A DNA stretch of 64,000 bases. Origin: G963665495 sp963677785 (GTDB lineage: Bacteria > Desulfobacterota > Desulfovibrionia > Desulfovibrionales > Desulfovibrionaceae). Below the pieces are notes generated by a model that saw only the letters and a program-made list of their open reading frames with translations, ran no database searches and had not been told where the DNA came from. The DNA lies in assembly GCA_963677785.2 (NCBI GenBank), contig CAXXDH010000003.1, forward strand, positions 1,054,001 to 1,118,000, given 5' to 3'. The translations under genes and the position numbers were made by a program. Below, one piece after another: positions 26,836 through 35,993 of the stretch. The stretch's first letter is position 1; each line of letters opens with the position of its first letter.

Positions 26836-27552
26836 TCATAGCCGCTCGTACATACAATCCGGCAAAATCCGCAGCAGCCAGCCCACAAGCTGCCAGCGTT
26901 TGGTAACGTACGCGCAGCGTTTTTTGGCATGGATAGCCGCCACTATCTGCCGTACGGCTTTTTCCACAGGCGCGGACCAGAAAATGCCCTCTCCCTTGGC
27001 CATGGCCGTCTGTACGAAGCCCGGACGGATCTCCGTCACAGTTACGGGGACCCCTTCCTTCACGGCTTTTTGGCGTAATCCTTCAAGATAATTTGTAATA
27101 AATGCTTTAGACGCGGCATAGGCGGGTGCGGAGCGGCTGCCGCGCAGGGCGGCCACGGATGAGATGCCCACAAGATGGCCGGATCCCTGCTCCAAAAACT
27201 GACGCATGGCTGCCGTGGCCAGGGCGGTAAAACCCATAACATTGGTTCGCAGAGTCCGCTCTTCGGTCTGCCAGTCCAGTTCAGGATTCAGGTCGCCGGT
27301 TCCCGCGCACAGGACAACCAGGTCTACCCCGCCCAATTCTTCCACAGCCGAACGAAAGGCCGCTCCGGCGGCCTGCGTATCGCTAATGTCGACCACAGAA
27401 ATCCGCACCCGGCCGGAGCATTGCGTACGCAGCTGCTCGAGCAGTTCCAGACGCCGGGCCATGGCCGAAACCGCATACCCTTCTTCCACCAGCACACGCG
27501 CCAGCTCGCAGCCGATGCCCGAGCTGGCGCCTATCACAATCGCTTTTCGCAT
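26836..27552 (-). CDS. short-chain dehydrogenase/reductase
   Basis: 238-residue Rossmann oxidoreductase. NAD(P) motif GASSGIGCELA with the following arginine-rich turn (MARRLELL) suggests NADP. LVVLCAGTG is the NAG-like motif and the catalytic set is Ser in ISSVAALRG, Tyr and Lys in YAASKAF. Substrate unknown. Confidence 0.88.
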   Translation of the reverse strand: MRKAIVIGASSGIGCELARVLVEEGYAVSAMARRLELLEQLRTQCSGRVRISVVDISDTQAAGAAFRSAVEELGGVDLVVLCAGTGDLNPELDWQTEERTLRTNVMGFTALATAAMRQFLEQGSGHLVGISSVAALRGSRSAPAYAASKAFITNYLEGLRQKAVKEGVPVTVTEIRPGFVQTAMAKGEGIFWSAPVEKAVRQIVAAIHAKKRCAYVTKRWQLVGWLLRILPDCMYERL

Positions 27553-27622
27553 AGTTTTCCTATTGGGGCACCCAAATTGTCCTCTTCACCAGCCCAAACT
27601 TGCTGCCTGAGGAAATCCCAAA

Positions 27623-28636
27623 TCAACCCCGCGATGAAATGAATTTGGACCCACGTCCAAGTTTACGGCGCAATAAACCGCCTAGACAATCAGGAACGGC
27701 GCGCAACAGGCCGAAAAATTCCGGCAGCACCACCAGCACGGAATGCCAGGCAAAACGTCTGGCCTGTGGCTCGGAAAAGTTAATCCTTTGCATGAATTTT
27801 TCCACAAGAAACAACCGTGGATAAAAAAAAGCCGCAAGTCCGGCCAGGGACAGCACCCAGCCGGTAAAAATTGAGACAGGCGCCAGCTGCCCAGCCAGTA
27901 CGCAGGCGGGCGCAATACAACCCCGCACAAGAATCCGGACGCACTCAACCCAATAGCCGCCCCGCCCCCCAAACAGAATCGTCAATGCCGCAAAAGCGTA
28001 TCCACGGCCATAACCGCTGCGTATATAGCGCCATAAGCCACAAGGAGCGATACTGCGAGTCATGGGGAAATCCAGGCAGCGGATACGCCAGCCACGGGAC
28101 ACCATCCGCAGACTCAAATCCAGGGCTTCGCCGTTACGCAGCCATGGGGCATACCCTCCGGCTTCCTCCAGGGCTTTACGCCGGATCAGTACCTCGGGCC
28201 CAAAGGAACATACTTCTCCGGCGGGCGGATTTTGTTCGAGCTCTGCAATCCAGTCGAACACGCGCGTTTGGGTACTCACCTGAGCGCGCCGGCCGAACAC
28301 AGCCGCCAGGTCCGGATCATCCTGCAGCGTACGTACCGCTGTACGCAGCCAGCGGCCATCCAAAACTGAAACGCCGTCAACGAACTGCACGAATGCCGCG
28401 CTTCCAGCCCGCCAGCCCTGGTCGTACGCCCCGCCGCGCGCGGCCGGTCGCTGCGTCTCCAGAAAGCGCACCTGCGCAAAGCTGTGCGCAGCTGCGCCAG
28501 CGCCCTTGCCCACCGCGAATATTTGCAGCGATTCCGCCGGGTACGCAACGGCCAATACGCTCTCAATGCTGCCTGCCGCTGCCGCTCCACCGCCGACCAC
28601 CACCACGTCCAGGTCAGGAAAACAATCACCATGCAT
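27623..28636 (-). CDS. GT2-family glycosyltransferase-like membrane protein
   Basis: 337 residues. The GT-A-like part (about 5-220) has QFVDGVSVLDGRWLRTAV in place of the usual D-x-D stretch, FGPEVLIRRKALEEAGGY and ALDLSLRMVSRGWRI, all GT2-like; two or three hydrophobic segments follow (about 235-300). The N-terminal nucleotide-binding strand is atypical (DVVVVGGGAAAAG), so donor binding may be weakened. The acceptor is unknown. It runs divergently from the molybdopterin enzyme gene. Confidence 0.7.
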   Translation of the reverse strand: MHGDCFPDLDVVVVGGGAAAAGSIESVLAVAYPAESLQIFAVGKGAGAAAHSFAQVRFLETQRPAARGGAYDQGWRAGSAAFVQFVDGVSVLDGRWLRTAVRTLQDDPDLAAVFGRRAQVSTQTRVFDWIAELEQNPPAGEVCSFGPEVLIRRKALEEAGGYAPWLRNGEALDLSLRMVSRGWRIRCLDFPMTRSIAPCGLWRYIRSGYGRGYAFAALTILFGGRGGYWVECVRILVRGCIAPACVLAGQLAPVSIFTGWVLSLAGLAAFFYPRLFLVEKFMQRINFSEPQARRFAWHSVLVVLPEFFGLLRAVPDCLGGLLRRKLGRGSKFISSRG

Positions 28637-28863
28637 GGGCCTTGCTCAACCTATATTTTTCAGCGTCCGTTCAGATCCTGTTCCGCTCCATTGGAATAGG
28701 GATATAAAGCCCCCCAGGCGGTATCCGTCAAGCCTTTTGAGAACGGTAAAGTACGGAAAAAAGCTATTCCCATAGCCCGGGCTTTGATCTATCCTCACGA
28801 AAATAACAATTATGGCAACATAAGATAGGCAACCTATTTTCCACAAGTTACGAGAACTATTTC

Positions 28864-30810
28864 ATGCAGCACTTTAAAAAAATATACACCACTTGTACGC
28901 GCGACTGCCCCAATACCTGCGGCCTGGTGGCCCAGGTGGAAAACGGGCGGCTGGTCAAGCTCAAAGGCGCGCCCGAGCATCCGCTGACCAGGGGGAAAAC
29001 CTGTATCAAGGCGCAGCGCTACATCCGCCGCGTCTATCATCCGGACCGTGTCCTCTACCCCCTGGTCCGATCCGGCAAGAGCTGGAAACGAGCCGGTTGG
29101 GACGCCGCCCTGGACCTGGTGGCGGAACACATGCAGCGAATCAAGGCCCAGGACGGCCCTGAAGCCATCCTGTACTACCAGGGGTATGGCGAGCGTACGG
29201 CCTTGAAGTTGCTGAACAGTTATTTCTTCAACCTCTTCGGCGGAGTCACCACCCTGCGCGGCTCGCTCTGCGGCGGCACCGGCCAGGCTTCGCAAAACCT
29301 TGACCTGGGTGAACGGATTTCCCACGATCCGCTGGACCATTACCATTCGCGCTCCATGATCCTTTGGGGCCGTAATCCGGTCAGCACCAACATCAGCCTC
29401 GTTCCCATCATCCAGGACCTGCGGAAACGGGGCGGCACCGTGTTGTTGATCGACCCCTTCAAAAACAGCTCCGCATCCCTGGCCCACAAACATATCGCTC
29501 CCAGGCCCGGACGCGACGTGTACCTGGCCATGGCAGCGGCCAAGCTTGTTTTGGAGCAAGGGGCGGAAAACAAGGAATTTCTCAGGCAACACAGCAATGG
29601 CTTTGCGGACTATCTGCGGATTCTCGATGCATTCAGCCTGCCCCAATGCTGCGAACAGGCGGGCGTAACGCTGGAAGACGCGGCAACCCTGGCCGATTTG
29701 CTGCTGCGCGAGCACCCCACGGCGACCCTGCTGAGCTGGGGCATGCACCGCCACGAATACGCGCACTACTCCATCCGGGCCATTGACGCCCTGGCCGCCC
29801 TGACGGGCAACATCGGCGTACACGGCGGCGGCGTGAGCCAGGGGTTCGAGGAATACGGCCCCTATGATCAGCAATACTGGGGTGAGGAATTGAATCCGCC
29901 CCGGCGCAAGCTGCTGCTGCCCTGCCTGGGGGACGAGCTGCTCCAGGCCTCCAATCCCAGGATCCGCATGATCATGAGCACCGCGGCCAACCCCGTATGC
30001 ATGGCCGCGGATTCGGACAAGGTCGTCAAGGCCTTCAAGCAGGCCGAACTGGTGGTCTACAACGGCCATTTCATGGACGATACCGCGGATCTGGCCCATG
30101 TCTTTCTACCCGCCACCACCTTTCTTGAAGAACACGACGTCATGGCCACCTACGGGCACAATTACGTGGGGCCGGTCAATAAGGCCATCGAACCCCTTGG
30201 GGAATGCCTTTCCAATTTCGACATGTTCCAGGAACTGGCCAAACGCTTTGACTTTGCCGCGCAATACCGGCGCGACGCGGACTCCTGGCTCAAGGACATC
30301 TGCGCGCCCATCTGGCGGCAGGGTGCCAGTCCGGAACTTCTGCGCCAGGAACCCTTCCGCCTCGACACGCCCATGGCGCCCTACACGGACGGCGTATTTA
30401 CCACACCATCAGGCAAGTTCGAATTCATGACCGCCTTCAACCCCGCGGACCTGCGCGATCCTGATCCGCGGTACCCCTACAAGCTTGTGAACGTGGCCCC
30501 GCACAAATACCTCAATTCCGAACGGACCCTGGACGAACACGAGCCGCTGCCGCCCGTACGCTTGCATCCGGACGAAGCCGCCAAACGCGGCCTGTCCGAG
30601 GGGGATACGGTTCTCGTGGAAAGCGCCGTGGGTTCCATCCACGCGCAGCTGATTTTGGATCCGGACCTGCGCCGGGACTGCCTGGTGGCCGAACGCGGCG
30701 GCTGGATTAAAGCCGGACACGGCCTCAACCGCCTGACCAAGGGCCTGGAAAGCATTGTTGGCGCCGGAACCCCTTATAATGAAACGACCGTGACCGTGAA
30801 ATCCACATGA
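28864..30810 (+). CDS. molybdopterin oxidoreductase, DMSO-reductase family
   Basis: 648 residues. An N-terminal [4Fe-4S] motif has cysteines 11, 15, 19 and 47 (CTRDCPNTCG and GKTCIKA). The probable metal ligand is Cys136 in LRGSLCGGTG. Later come LWGRNPVSTN, LTGNIGVHGGG, PATTFLEEHDV and a C-terminal molydopterin-binding domain with SGKFEFMT and RLHPDEAAKRGL. No Tat signal, so cytoplasmic, and no adjacent subunits are seen; it is a stand-alone catalytic protein. Substrate not determinable; a Cys ligand is shared by formate, nitrate (periplasmic) and polysulfide enzymes and acetylene hydratase. Confidence 0.88.
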   Translation: MQHFKKIYTTCTRDCPNTCGLVAQVENGRLVKLKGAPEHPLTRGKTCIKAQRYIRRVYHPDRVLYPLVRSGKSWKRAGWDAALDLVAEHMQRIKAQDGPEAILYYQGYGERTALKLLNSYFFNLFGGVTTLRGSLCGGTGQASQNLDLGERISHDPLDHYHSRSMILWGRNPVSTNISLVPIIQDLRKRGGTVLLIDPFKNSSASLAHKHIAPRPGRDVYLAMAAAKLVLEQGAENKEFLRQHSNGFADYLRILDAFSLPQCCEQAGVTLEDAATLADLLLREHPTATLLSWGMHRHEYAHYSIRAIDALAALTGNIGVHGGGVSQGFEEYGPYDQQYWGEELNPPRRKLLLPCLGDELLQASNPRIRMIMSTAANPVCMAADSDKVVKAFKQAELVVYNGHFMDDTADLAHVFLPATTFLEEHDVMATYGHNYVGPVNKAIEPLGECLSNFDMFQELAKRFDFAAQYRRDADSWLKDICAPIWRQGASPELLRQEPFRLDTPMAPYTDGVFTTPSGKFEFMTAFNPADLRDPDPRYPYKLVNVAPHKYLNSERTLDEHEPLPPVRLHPDEAAKRGLSEGDTVLVESAVGSIHAQLILDPDLRRDCLVAERGGWIKAGHGLNRLTKGLESIVGAGTPYNETTVTVKST

Positions 30811-31042
30811 CACAGGAGAAAACCCTTGAAAAAGGAGCTCTCCGGCCACTGTGTCTGTGTCCTTCTCAACTGAAATGTCCGGCAAATTGCACCGCATCTT
30901 TGCTCGGGTCGGCTTTACTAAAAAGCCAGGGATTGCTACTAGAAAATACTCTATCGATTCTTGGGAAGACAGATGTTGACGGGCTGATATTTTGGGCTCA
31001 GCTTTCCGAAGCTGCAATGCATCAGGCAAAACGAGGTGAACA

Positions 31043-31588
31043 ATGCGAAAGCGACGTTGGTTGCAGGCCTTCATGCTGTTTTTCTTCGTACTTGCGGCCG
31101 GGTGTACGCAGGAGCCACCAGAAGAAAAAGAAAAGTCTGTTGACGCGGCCATCCTGAAACTTTATCCCTTGGACTCAACACAGGGAATACTGCAGCAGGA
31201 CGCCGTAAAATTGGACACCTACGTTTCGTCTGATGGTAAAGGTTCCTTGCGTATAACGGCTATTGAGCCTGTACGGGTACGGCTTTTCGAAGTGGGCGAT
31301 CTTGCGCTTTCAAACACTACGCTGGTTTATTCAGCCCAGGTACACAGCGAAAATCTGGAAGGCAAAGCCTTTCTGGAGATGTTTTGCCATTTCCCGGGCA
31401 AGGGGCAATTTTTTTCACGCGCCTTGGATACTGCGGTGAGCGGCAACACGGGCTGGGTTTTGCAGAAAGCGCCTTTTTATCTTAAGGAAGATGAAGATCC
31501 AGACAATATCTCGCTCAATATCGTCATCGACGGCAAGGGTATGGTATGGATCGACGATATCCGTCTGGTCAAACGTCCGCTGCCTTGA
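31043..31588 (+). CDS. predicted lipoprotein, unknown function
   Basis: 181 residues with a lipoprotein signal: MRKRR, hydrophobic core, lipobox LAAGC, then an acidic start of the mature part. The rest is beta-rich, ending GKGMVWIDDIRLVKRPLP, which resembles the end of a jelly-roll, carbohydrate-binding-like fold. Function unknown. ATG has GAGGTGAAC upstream. The 230 bases between the molybdopterin enzyme and this gene show no other clear gene. Confidence 0.8.
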   Translation: MRKRRWLQAFMLFFFVLAAGCTQEPPEEKEKSVDAAILKLYPLDSTQGILQQDAVKLDTYVSSDGKGSLRITAIEPVRVRLFEVGDLALSNTTLVYSAQVHSENLEGKAFLEMFCHFPGKGQFFSRALDTAVSGNTGWVLQKAPFYLKEDEDPDNISLNIVIDGKGMVWIDDIRLVKRPLP

Positions 31589-31694
31589 TTGGTATCGCGA
31601 GACCGGAATGTTCAAAAAAATTTTGGACCTTGCAATTACCAATAATTGCAAGTATCCTGCAAAATGAAATTCTACGAATCAAGGAGTAAGCATA

Positions 31695-32183
31695 ATGAAA
31701 AATCTGCGCCTCTTGTTCCTTTTAGTCTTAACGTTGCTTTGCGCCAGTCTGGTTTCCTGCGGCGGCGGTCCGGAACCGACCCCGGAATCACCCGAACAAA
31801 CCGATCAAGCTGCTCCGCCGGCGCCTGAAGAACCCGCTCAAAAATCCGCTGACGAAATGGTCCCCTGCAAGATCATCAACGTGGACGATTCGAGCTGCAC
31901 CAGCGATCTGTCCAACGCGCTTGCCGATATCCTGCAGTCGCAGGGTGAAAGTGAAGAATCGGCCAAAATATCCGGCAGCACCATTGCCGAAGCCATTCAA
32001 AACGCACCGCTGGACAAGCGGAACGGCTTCAAGATGCGCGCCCCCGAATCCGGAAACGACTTTTCCTTTCTTTTCCAGAAAATCAACGATGTCTGCACAT
32101 TGCAGCTTTTTAAGAAAACGGATGGAGACTCTTACACGATCATAACATCACGCAGTTTACCCAACTGTACGTGTGACAACTAA
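31695..32183 (+). CDS. predicted lipoprotein with Pro/Glu-rich linker
   Basis: 162 residues. Signal MKNLRLLFLLVLTLLC leads to lipobox LVSC; a linker of Pro, Glu and Ala (GPEPTPESPEQ onward) tethers a soluble domain of about 115 residues with four cysteines. Function not recognised. AAGGAG upstream of the ATG. It lies 106 bases after the other lipoprotein on the same strand. Confidence 0.8.
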   Translation: MKNLRLLFLLVLTLLCASLVSCGGGPEPTPESPEQTDQAAPPAPEEPAQKSADEMVPCKIINVDDSSCTSDLSNALADILQSQGESEESAKISGSTIAEAIQNAPLDKRNGFKMRAPESGNDFSFLFQKINDVCTLQLFKKTDGDSYTIITSRSLPNCTCDN

Positions 32184-32283
32184 CGCACCGAACCTGTGGA
32201 ACGCGCCCGAGGCGCAGGGTAGCTACCGGTCCTGGCGGCCGGAATTTCCGCACGGTGGCATAAATCTGTACGCAGTTATCAAC

Positions 32284-32310
32284 AACGCCGCTCATCCGAG
32301 CGGCGTTTTC
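32284..32310 (+). terminator. rho-independent terminator before the cyclophilin gene
   Basis: AACGCCGCTC at 32284-32293 pairs perfectly with GAGCGGCGTT at 32298-32307 across a four-base loop and runs into TTTTC. It ends the lipoprotein transcript. Confidence 0.88.
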
Positions 32311-32327
32311 TTTATTCTGAGGGAGTT

Positions 32328-32834
32328 ATGGACAACCCATTTGTCTTGATCGAGACCGACCTCGGCGACATGCTCGCCGAACTCTACCCTGAACAGGCCC
32401 CGGTAAGCGTGGAAAATTTTCTGCGCTATGTGGATGAAAAACATTACGACTACACCATCTTCCACCGCGTGGTACGCAATTTCGTGATCCAGGGCGGCGG
32501 TTATACCTCCGATCTGGAGAAAAAACCCGTACAGGATCCCATCACCAACGAAGCCGCCAACGGCCTCTCCAACGAACACGGCACCCTGGCCATGGCCCGT
32601 GCGTCCGAAAAAGACAGCGCCAGGGACGAATTCTTCATCAACGCCGCGGACAACACCTCGCTGGACCACCAGGACGATACGGACGAAGGATACGGATACG
32701 CCGTGTTCGGACGCCTGGTGGAAGGCCTGGACGTGCTGAAGAAAATCAACTGGAAAGTCACCAAACCACGCGACGGTTTCGACGAGCTCCCCGCCGAAAC
32801 CATCGAAATCCGGTCCATCAGACGCTTTGAATAA
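32328..32834 (+). CDS. cyclophilin-type peptidyl-prolyl isomerase
   Basis: 168 residues, cytoplasmic since no signal peptide. Cyclophilin marks: FHRVVRNFVIQGGGYTSD with the catalytic Arg, then LAMARASEKDSARDEFFIN and YAVFGRLVEGLDVL. It catalyses cis-trans isomerisation of proline bonds. Bordered by terminators on both sides, so monocistronic. Confidence 0.94.
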   Translation: MDNPFVLIETDLGDMLAELYPEQAPVSVENFLRYVDEKHYDYTIFHRVVRNFVIQGGGYTSDLEKKPVQDPITNEAANGLSNEHGTLAMARASEKDSARDEFFINAADNTSLDHQDDTDEGYGYAVFGRLVEGLDVLKKINWKVTKPRDGFDELPAETIEIRSIRRFE

Positions 32835-32840
32835 AAAAAA

Positions 32841-32951
32841 ATGCCTCCGGCGGGTTAAGAACCTTTTCAAAAAGGTCCTTAACAATCTCCAAAAATTTTT
32901 TGCTGGAACGTATCAGGTAAAAATTTTAGAGGGTTAACCCGCCGGAGGCAT
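32841..32951 (-). terminator. large-stem terminator of the lactate operon, repeat copy A
   Basis: ATGCCTCCGGCGGGTTAA at 32841-32858 pairs perfectly over 18 bases with its complement at 32934-32951. Read on the minus strand, the closing stem is followed by nine T residues, which fits a terminator for lutB. Inside is a second hairpin (AAGGACC with GGTTCTT). Segments ATGCCTCCGGCGG, AGAACCTTT and CTCCAAAAA recur at 57531, so it belongs to a dispersed repeat. Confidence 0.8.
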
Positions 32952-32972
32952 ATCTGTTTGTCTTCTATACGC

Positions 32973-35141
32973 TTACTTCTTGCGCTGCTCGTCCAATAAT
33001 TCAGACATATGGCGTACGCGGATTTTGCTGCCGCGTTTGGCGAAGCCGCCGCGGATCTGCATGACGCAGCCCGGGCAGTCCGTGACGAGCACGTCAGCGC
33101 CCGTTCCTTCCACCTTGTCCAGTTTGTGTTTGAGGATCTGTTCGGAAACAGCCGGGAATTTGACGGAATAGGATCCGCCGAATCCGCAGCAGACTTCTTC
33201 TTCCGGATAGGCCACGTATTCGCACCCGGCCGTACGCAGCAGCTTGCGCGGCGCCTCGTGCACGTCCAGCCCCCTGCAGAGGTGGCAGGGCGCATGATAG
33301 GCCGCCTTGGTAGCCGAGGAACGGTATCCGGCGGAATCCACTCCCAGCACTTCCTGCATGAAACTGGAGTAGTCGATGATCCGGTCCGCGAAGCGCTGGG
33401 CCAGCAGCGCGTACTTGTCGCCCTGCGGGAAGATCTTGGTGTAATGCTTCAGATGATTGGCGCAGGACGGGCAGAGACTGATGATGTAGTCCACATTGGC
33501 CGGATCAAAGGCCTGAATGTTCTGCAGGGCCACTTCCTTTTCAGCGTCTGTAGCGCCCATCATCATCAGAGGCAGTCCGCAGCAGCTCTGGCCCTGCGGG
33601 AAAACCACGTTGACTTCCTGGCCTTCGAAGGTCCGCATTCCGGCTTCGAGCTGTTCGGGATAGATGAAATCCTGCGCGCAGCCTGCAAACAAGGCGACGG
33701 TATAGCGCGGATGTTCCACAGGTTTGTTGATGGTCGGGAAAATGTCCCGGAAGGGTTTATCCGCAACACGGGGCAGTTCGCGGAACTTCTGGTCCTTTGC
33801 GAAAATCATGGGCAGGTGGCGGATGAAAGAACCGCCGGTCTCGCCCTTTTTCTCGCCAAAAGGCTTTTGTGCGAAACGGGCCGAGCGCAGCAGGCCGTGG
33901 AAGAAACGGCGGTTGCGCATGGCCAGGGAAAGCAGCTTGTTGTCCAGGCTTGGTCCGGTTTCGTCCTGAATGCGCGCCAGGATGCGCTTGATGAGCCAGG
34001 GCAGGTCGATGCCTGCGGCGCAGACGCTCTTGCAGGCCTGGCAGTTGATACAGTTCTGCACCAGATTGCGCGCGTTTTCGCGGCCGTGGAAAAAGTACGT
34101 CAGAATCAGGCCGATGGCGCCGATATAAATGTGGCCGTACTCGTGGCCACCCACCATACGGTACACGGGGCAGACGTTGGCGCAGGCGCCGCAGCGCACG
34201 CAGCGCAGAACCTGTTTGAAATCCGGATCCTTGGCCATCATTCGGCGGCCGTTGTCCAGCAGGACGATGTGGTATTCCTTGGTATCGTCCGGAGCGGCTT
34301 TGCACTCATTGGCGCCGTGAATCCAGGTGACGTAGGAGGTCAGGGCCTGGCCAGTGGCGTTGCGGGGCAGCACCTTCAATACGGTGAGCGCGTCTTTGAG
34401 AGTGGGCGTCAGCTTGTCCAAACCGGCAATGGCCACATGCACACGCGGCAGGGTGGTCACCAGGCGCGCGTTGCCTTCATTGGTGACAATGCCGATGGCG
34501 CCGTTTTCAGCGATGCAGAAGTTGGCGCCGGAAATGCCCATGTCGGCTTCGATGTATTTTTGCCGCAATTCGCGCCGGGCCACTTTGACCAGCTTTTCAA
34601 TGTCGTTGGTCTGCTGGTTTCCGGTGACCTGGGTGAACAATCCGGCCACCTGGTCGCGCGAAAGGTGGATGGCGGGCATGACCATGTGGCTGGGGCCCTC
34701 GTGCCGCAGCTGAATGATCCATTCGCCCAGGTCCGTCTCTGTCACCTCCAGGCCGTAGGCCTCGAGATGGTGGTTGAGCAGGGTTTCCTCGGCGGTCATG
34801 GATTTGGATTTGACGATTTTCTTGCACCCGGCGTTTTTGGCGATGCGGGCGATGATTTCGTTGGCCTCGTTGCCTGTTTTGGCCAGATGGACTGTGGCTC
34901 CGGCGGCCTCGGCATTTTTCTTGAACTCTTCGTAGAGCTCGTCCAGGCGGTCGATGGCGTCGTCTTTGGCGGCGGCGATCTGCTCGATCAATCCGTCGGG
35001 ATCCATACCTGCAAAGGCATTGGCCCGGCCCTGCGGATAGGCGACGGCGAACTTGTCCATGGCATGGCGCAGGAAATCATTGTCCAGAGCGCCCTGGAGC
35101 TCCTGCTTGTATTCTTTCAAGGATTTGTTGCTTTCTTGCAT
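32973..35141 (-). CDS. LutB/LutA-type lactate oxidation Fe-S protein (LUD, ferredoxin and CCG domains)
   Basis: 722 residues joining three parts: a LUD domain (about 60-300, MGISGANFCIAENGAIGIVT), a double [4Fe-4S] module (C314, 317, 320, 324 and C364, 367, 370, 374), and two CCG domains (QSCCGLPLM and VCCGFGG). This is LutB plus the LutA-like C-terminus in one chain. It probably oxidises L-lactate to pyruvate and passes electrons to the membrane pool. ATG at 35141 overlaps the lutC stop as TAATG. Confidence 0.9.
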   Translation of the reverse strand: MQESNKSLKEYKQELQGALDNDFLRHAMDKFAVAYPQGRANAFAGMDPDGLIEQIAAAKDDAIDRLDELYEEFKKNAEAAGATVHLAKTGNEANEIIARIAKNAGCKKIVKSKSMTAEETLLNHHLEAYGLEVTETDLGEWIIQLRHEGPSHMVMPAIHLSRDQVAGLFTQVTGNQQTNDIEKLVKVARRELRQKYIEADMGISGANFCIAENGAIGIVTNEGNARLVTTLPRVHVAIAGLDKLTPTLKDALTVLKVLPRNATGQALTSYVTWIHGANECKAAPDDTKEYHIVLLDNGRRMMAKDPDFKQVLRCVRCGACANVCPVYRMVGGHEYGHIYIGAIGLILTYFFHGRENARNLVQNCINCQACKSVCAAGIDLPWLIKRILARIQDETGPSLDNKLLSLAMRNRRFFHGLLRSARFAQKPFGEKKGETGGSFIRHLPMIFAKDQKFRELPRVADKPFRDIFPTINKPVEHPRYTVALFAGCAQDFIYPEQLEAGMRTFEGQEVNVVFPQGQSCCGLPLMMMGATDAEKEVALQNIQAFDPANVDYIISLCPSCANHLKHYTKIFPQGDKYALLAQRFADRIIDYSSFMQEVLGVDSAGYRSSATKAAYHAPCHLCRGLDVHEAPRKLLRTAGCEYVAYPEEEVCCGFGGSYSVKFPAVSEQILKHKLDKVEGTGADVLVTDCPGCVMQIRGGFAKRGSKIRVRHMSELLDEQRKK

Positions 35142-35767
35142 TACGCGTCCTCCATGAGCAGTATGTGCAACTCGAGCGGACCATGCACTCCGAGCGCCAG
35201 CACGCGTTCAATATCCGCCGTACGGCTCGCACCGGTGATAAAAGCCGTATAGGACGGCGTCGCCCCCATGAGCCCGGCAAGCTTTTCATGCGCGGCCATG
35301 GAATCGGCCACGATTTCGGACTTTTTCAGCAAGGCCACATGGATTTCCGCCACCATGGTGGCCAGGCGGGTTTCTTCGCTGTTGGATTGCAGCATCAGCG
35401 TGCCTGTCTCGGCAATGCCGCCGTCGCAGATCGTAAATCCGATGTCGATGCCGCCCAGGTAGTTGCGAAGCCCGCTGTCTATGCAGACAAATCCGTTATC
35501 GTCACAACGCTTTTTGATTTTGGCGAATTGCTTCGCAGCCAGATTCGGTGCGGCCACGACTTTGACCTGCTTTGTGTCGCAAAGATCCTCTGCCTCTGAA
35601 GAAAGGGCTTCTTCGCAGCCCGAAGCGAGCAGCTGGCAAGCCTCTTTCTTACCGCAGAGATCAATCACGTAGTCATAGGCCGCGTCCAAAGACGGTATCT
35701 CCTCGATTTTCGCGGAAACAAGACGGGCTTTTTCCTTAAAAAGCGTGAGGAGTTGATCATTGACCAT
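35141..35767 (-). CDS. lutC: LutC-like LUD-domain lactate utilization protein
   Basis: 208 residues, single LUD domain with FTICDGGIAETGTLML and FITGASRTADIERVLALGVHGP near the C-terminus, the LutC signature. Partner of the LutB-type protein, to which it is translationally coupled. GGAGGAACC precedes the ATG. No metal motif of its own. Confidence 0.9.
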   Translation of the reverse strand: MVNDQLLTLFKEKARLVSAKIEEIPSLDAAYDYVIDLCGKKEACQLLASGCEEALSSEAEDLCDTKQVKVVAAPNLAAKQFAKIKKRCDDNGFVCIDSGLRNYLGGIDIGFTICDGGIAETGTLMLQSNSEETRLATMVAEIHVALLKKSEIVADSMAAHEKLAGLMGATPSYTAFITGASRTADIERVLALGVHGPLELHILLMEDA

Positions 35768-35993
35768 GGTTCCTCCTTATATGTCCTTGCTTTGCAGCCC
35801 GGACAAAAGGGCCTAAGGGTTCCAGATGGCATGCGGGGAGACGCTGAACTCTTTCTCGTTCAGTTCACGTCCGTATTCAACGCTCCCTTCGTATGCACGT
35901 CAATACGTGCGATTACTCTATCCAAGTACGCCGCACGCCCTGCGTGCGGATCAGAACGTGCGGCATTGTGTTTCCGGGAAGTCCCCGTCCCGG
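35768..35993. other. intra-operon gap with two hairpins
   Basis: 226 bases between glcF-like and lutC genes. GCACGT/ACGTGC (35895-35910) and CCGCACGC/GCGTGCGG (35931-35949) form two stable hairpins; neither is followed by a T run on the minus strand, so they look like RNA processing or stability elements. In Desulfovibrio vulgaris, as remembered, pta and ackA occupy this position; no trace of either is seen here. Confidence 0.6.

Noticed and set aside
30807..31157. 116-codon frame beginning ATGA at the end of the molybdopterin enzyme gene
   Set aside because: It overlaps the lipoprotein gene in another frame, has an improbable composition rich in Cys, Ser and Leu, and lacks family features despite the ATGA overlap.
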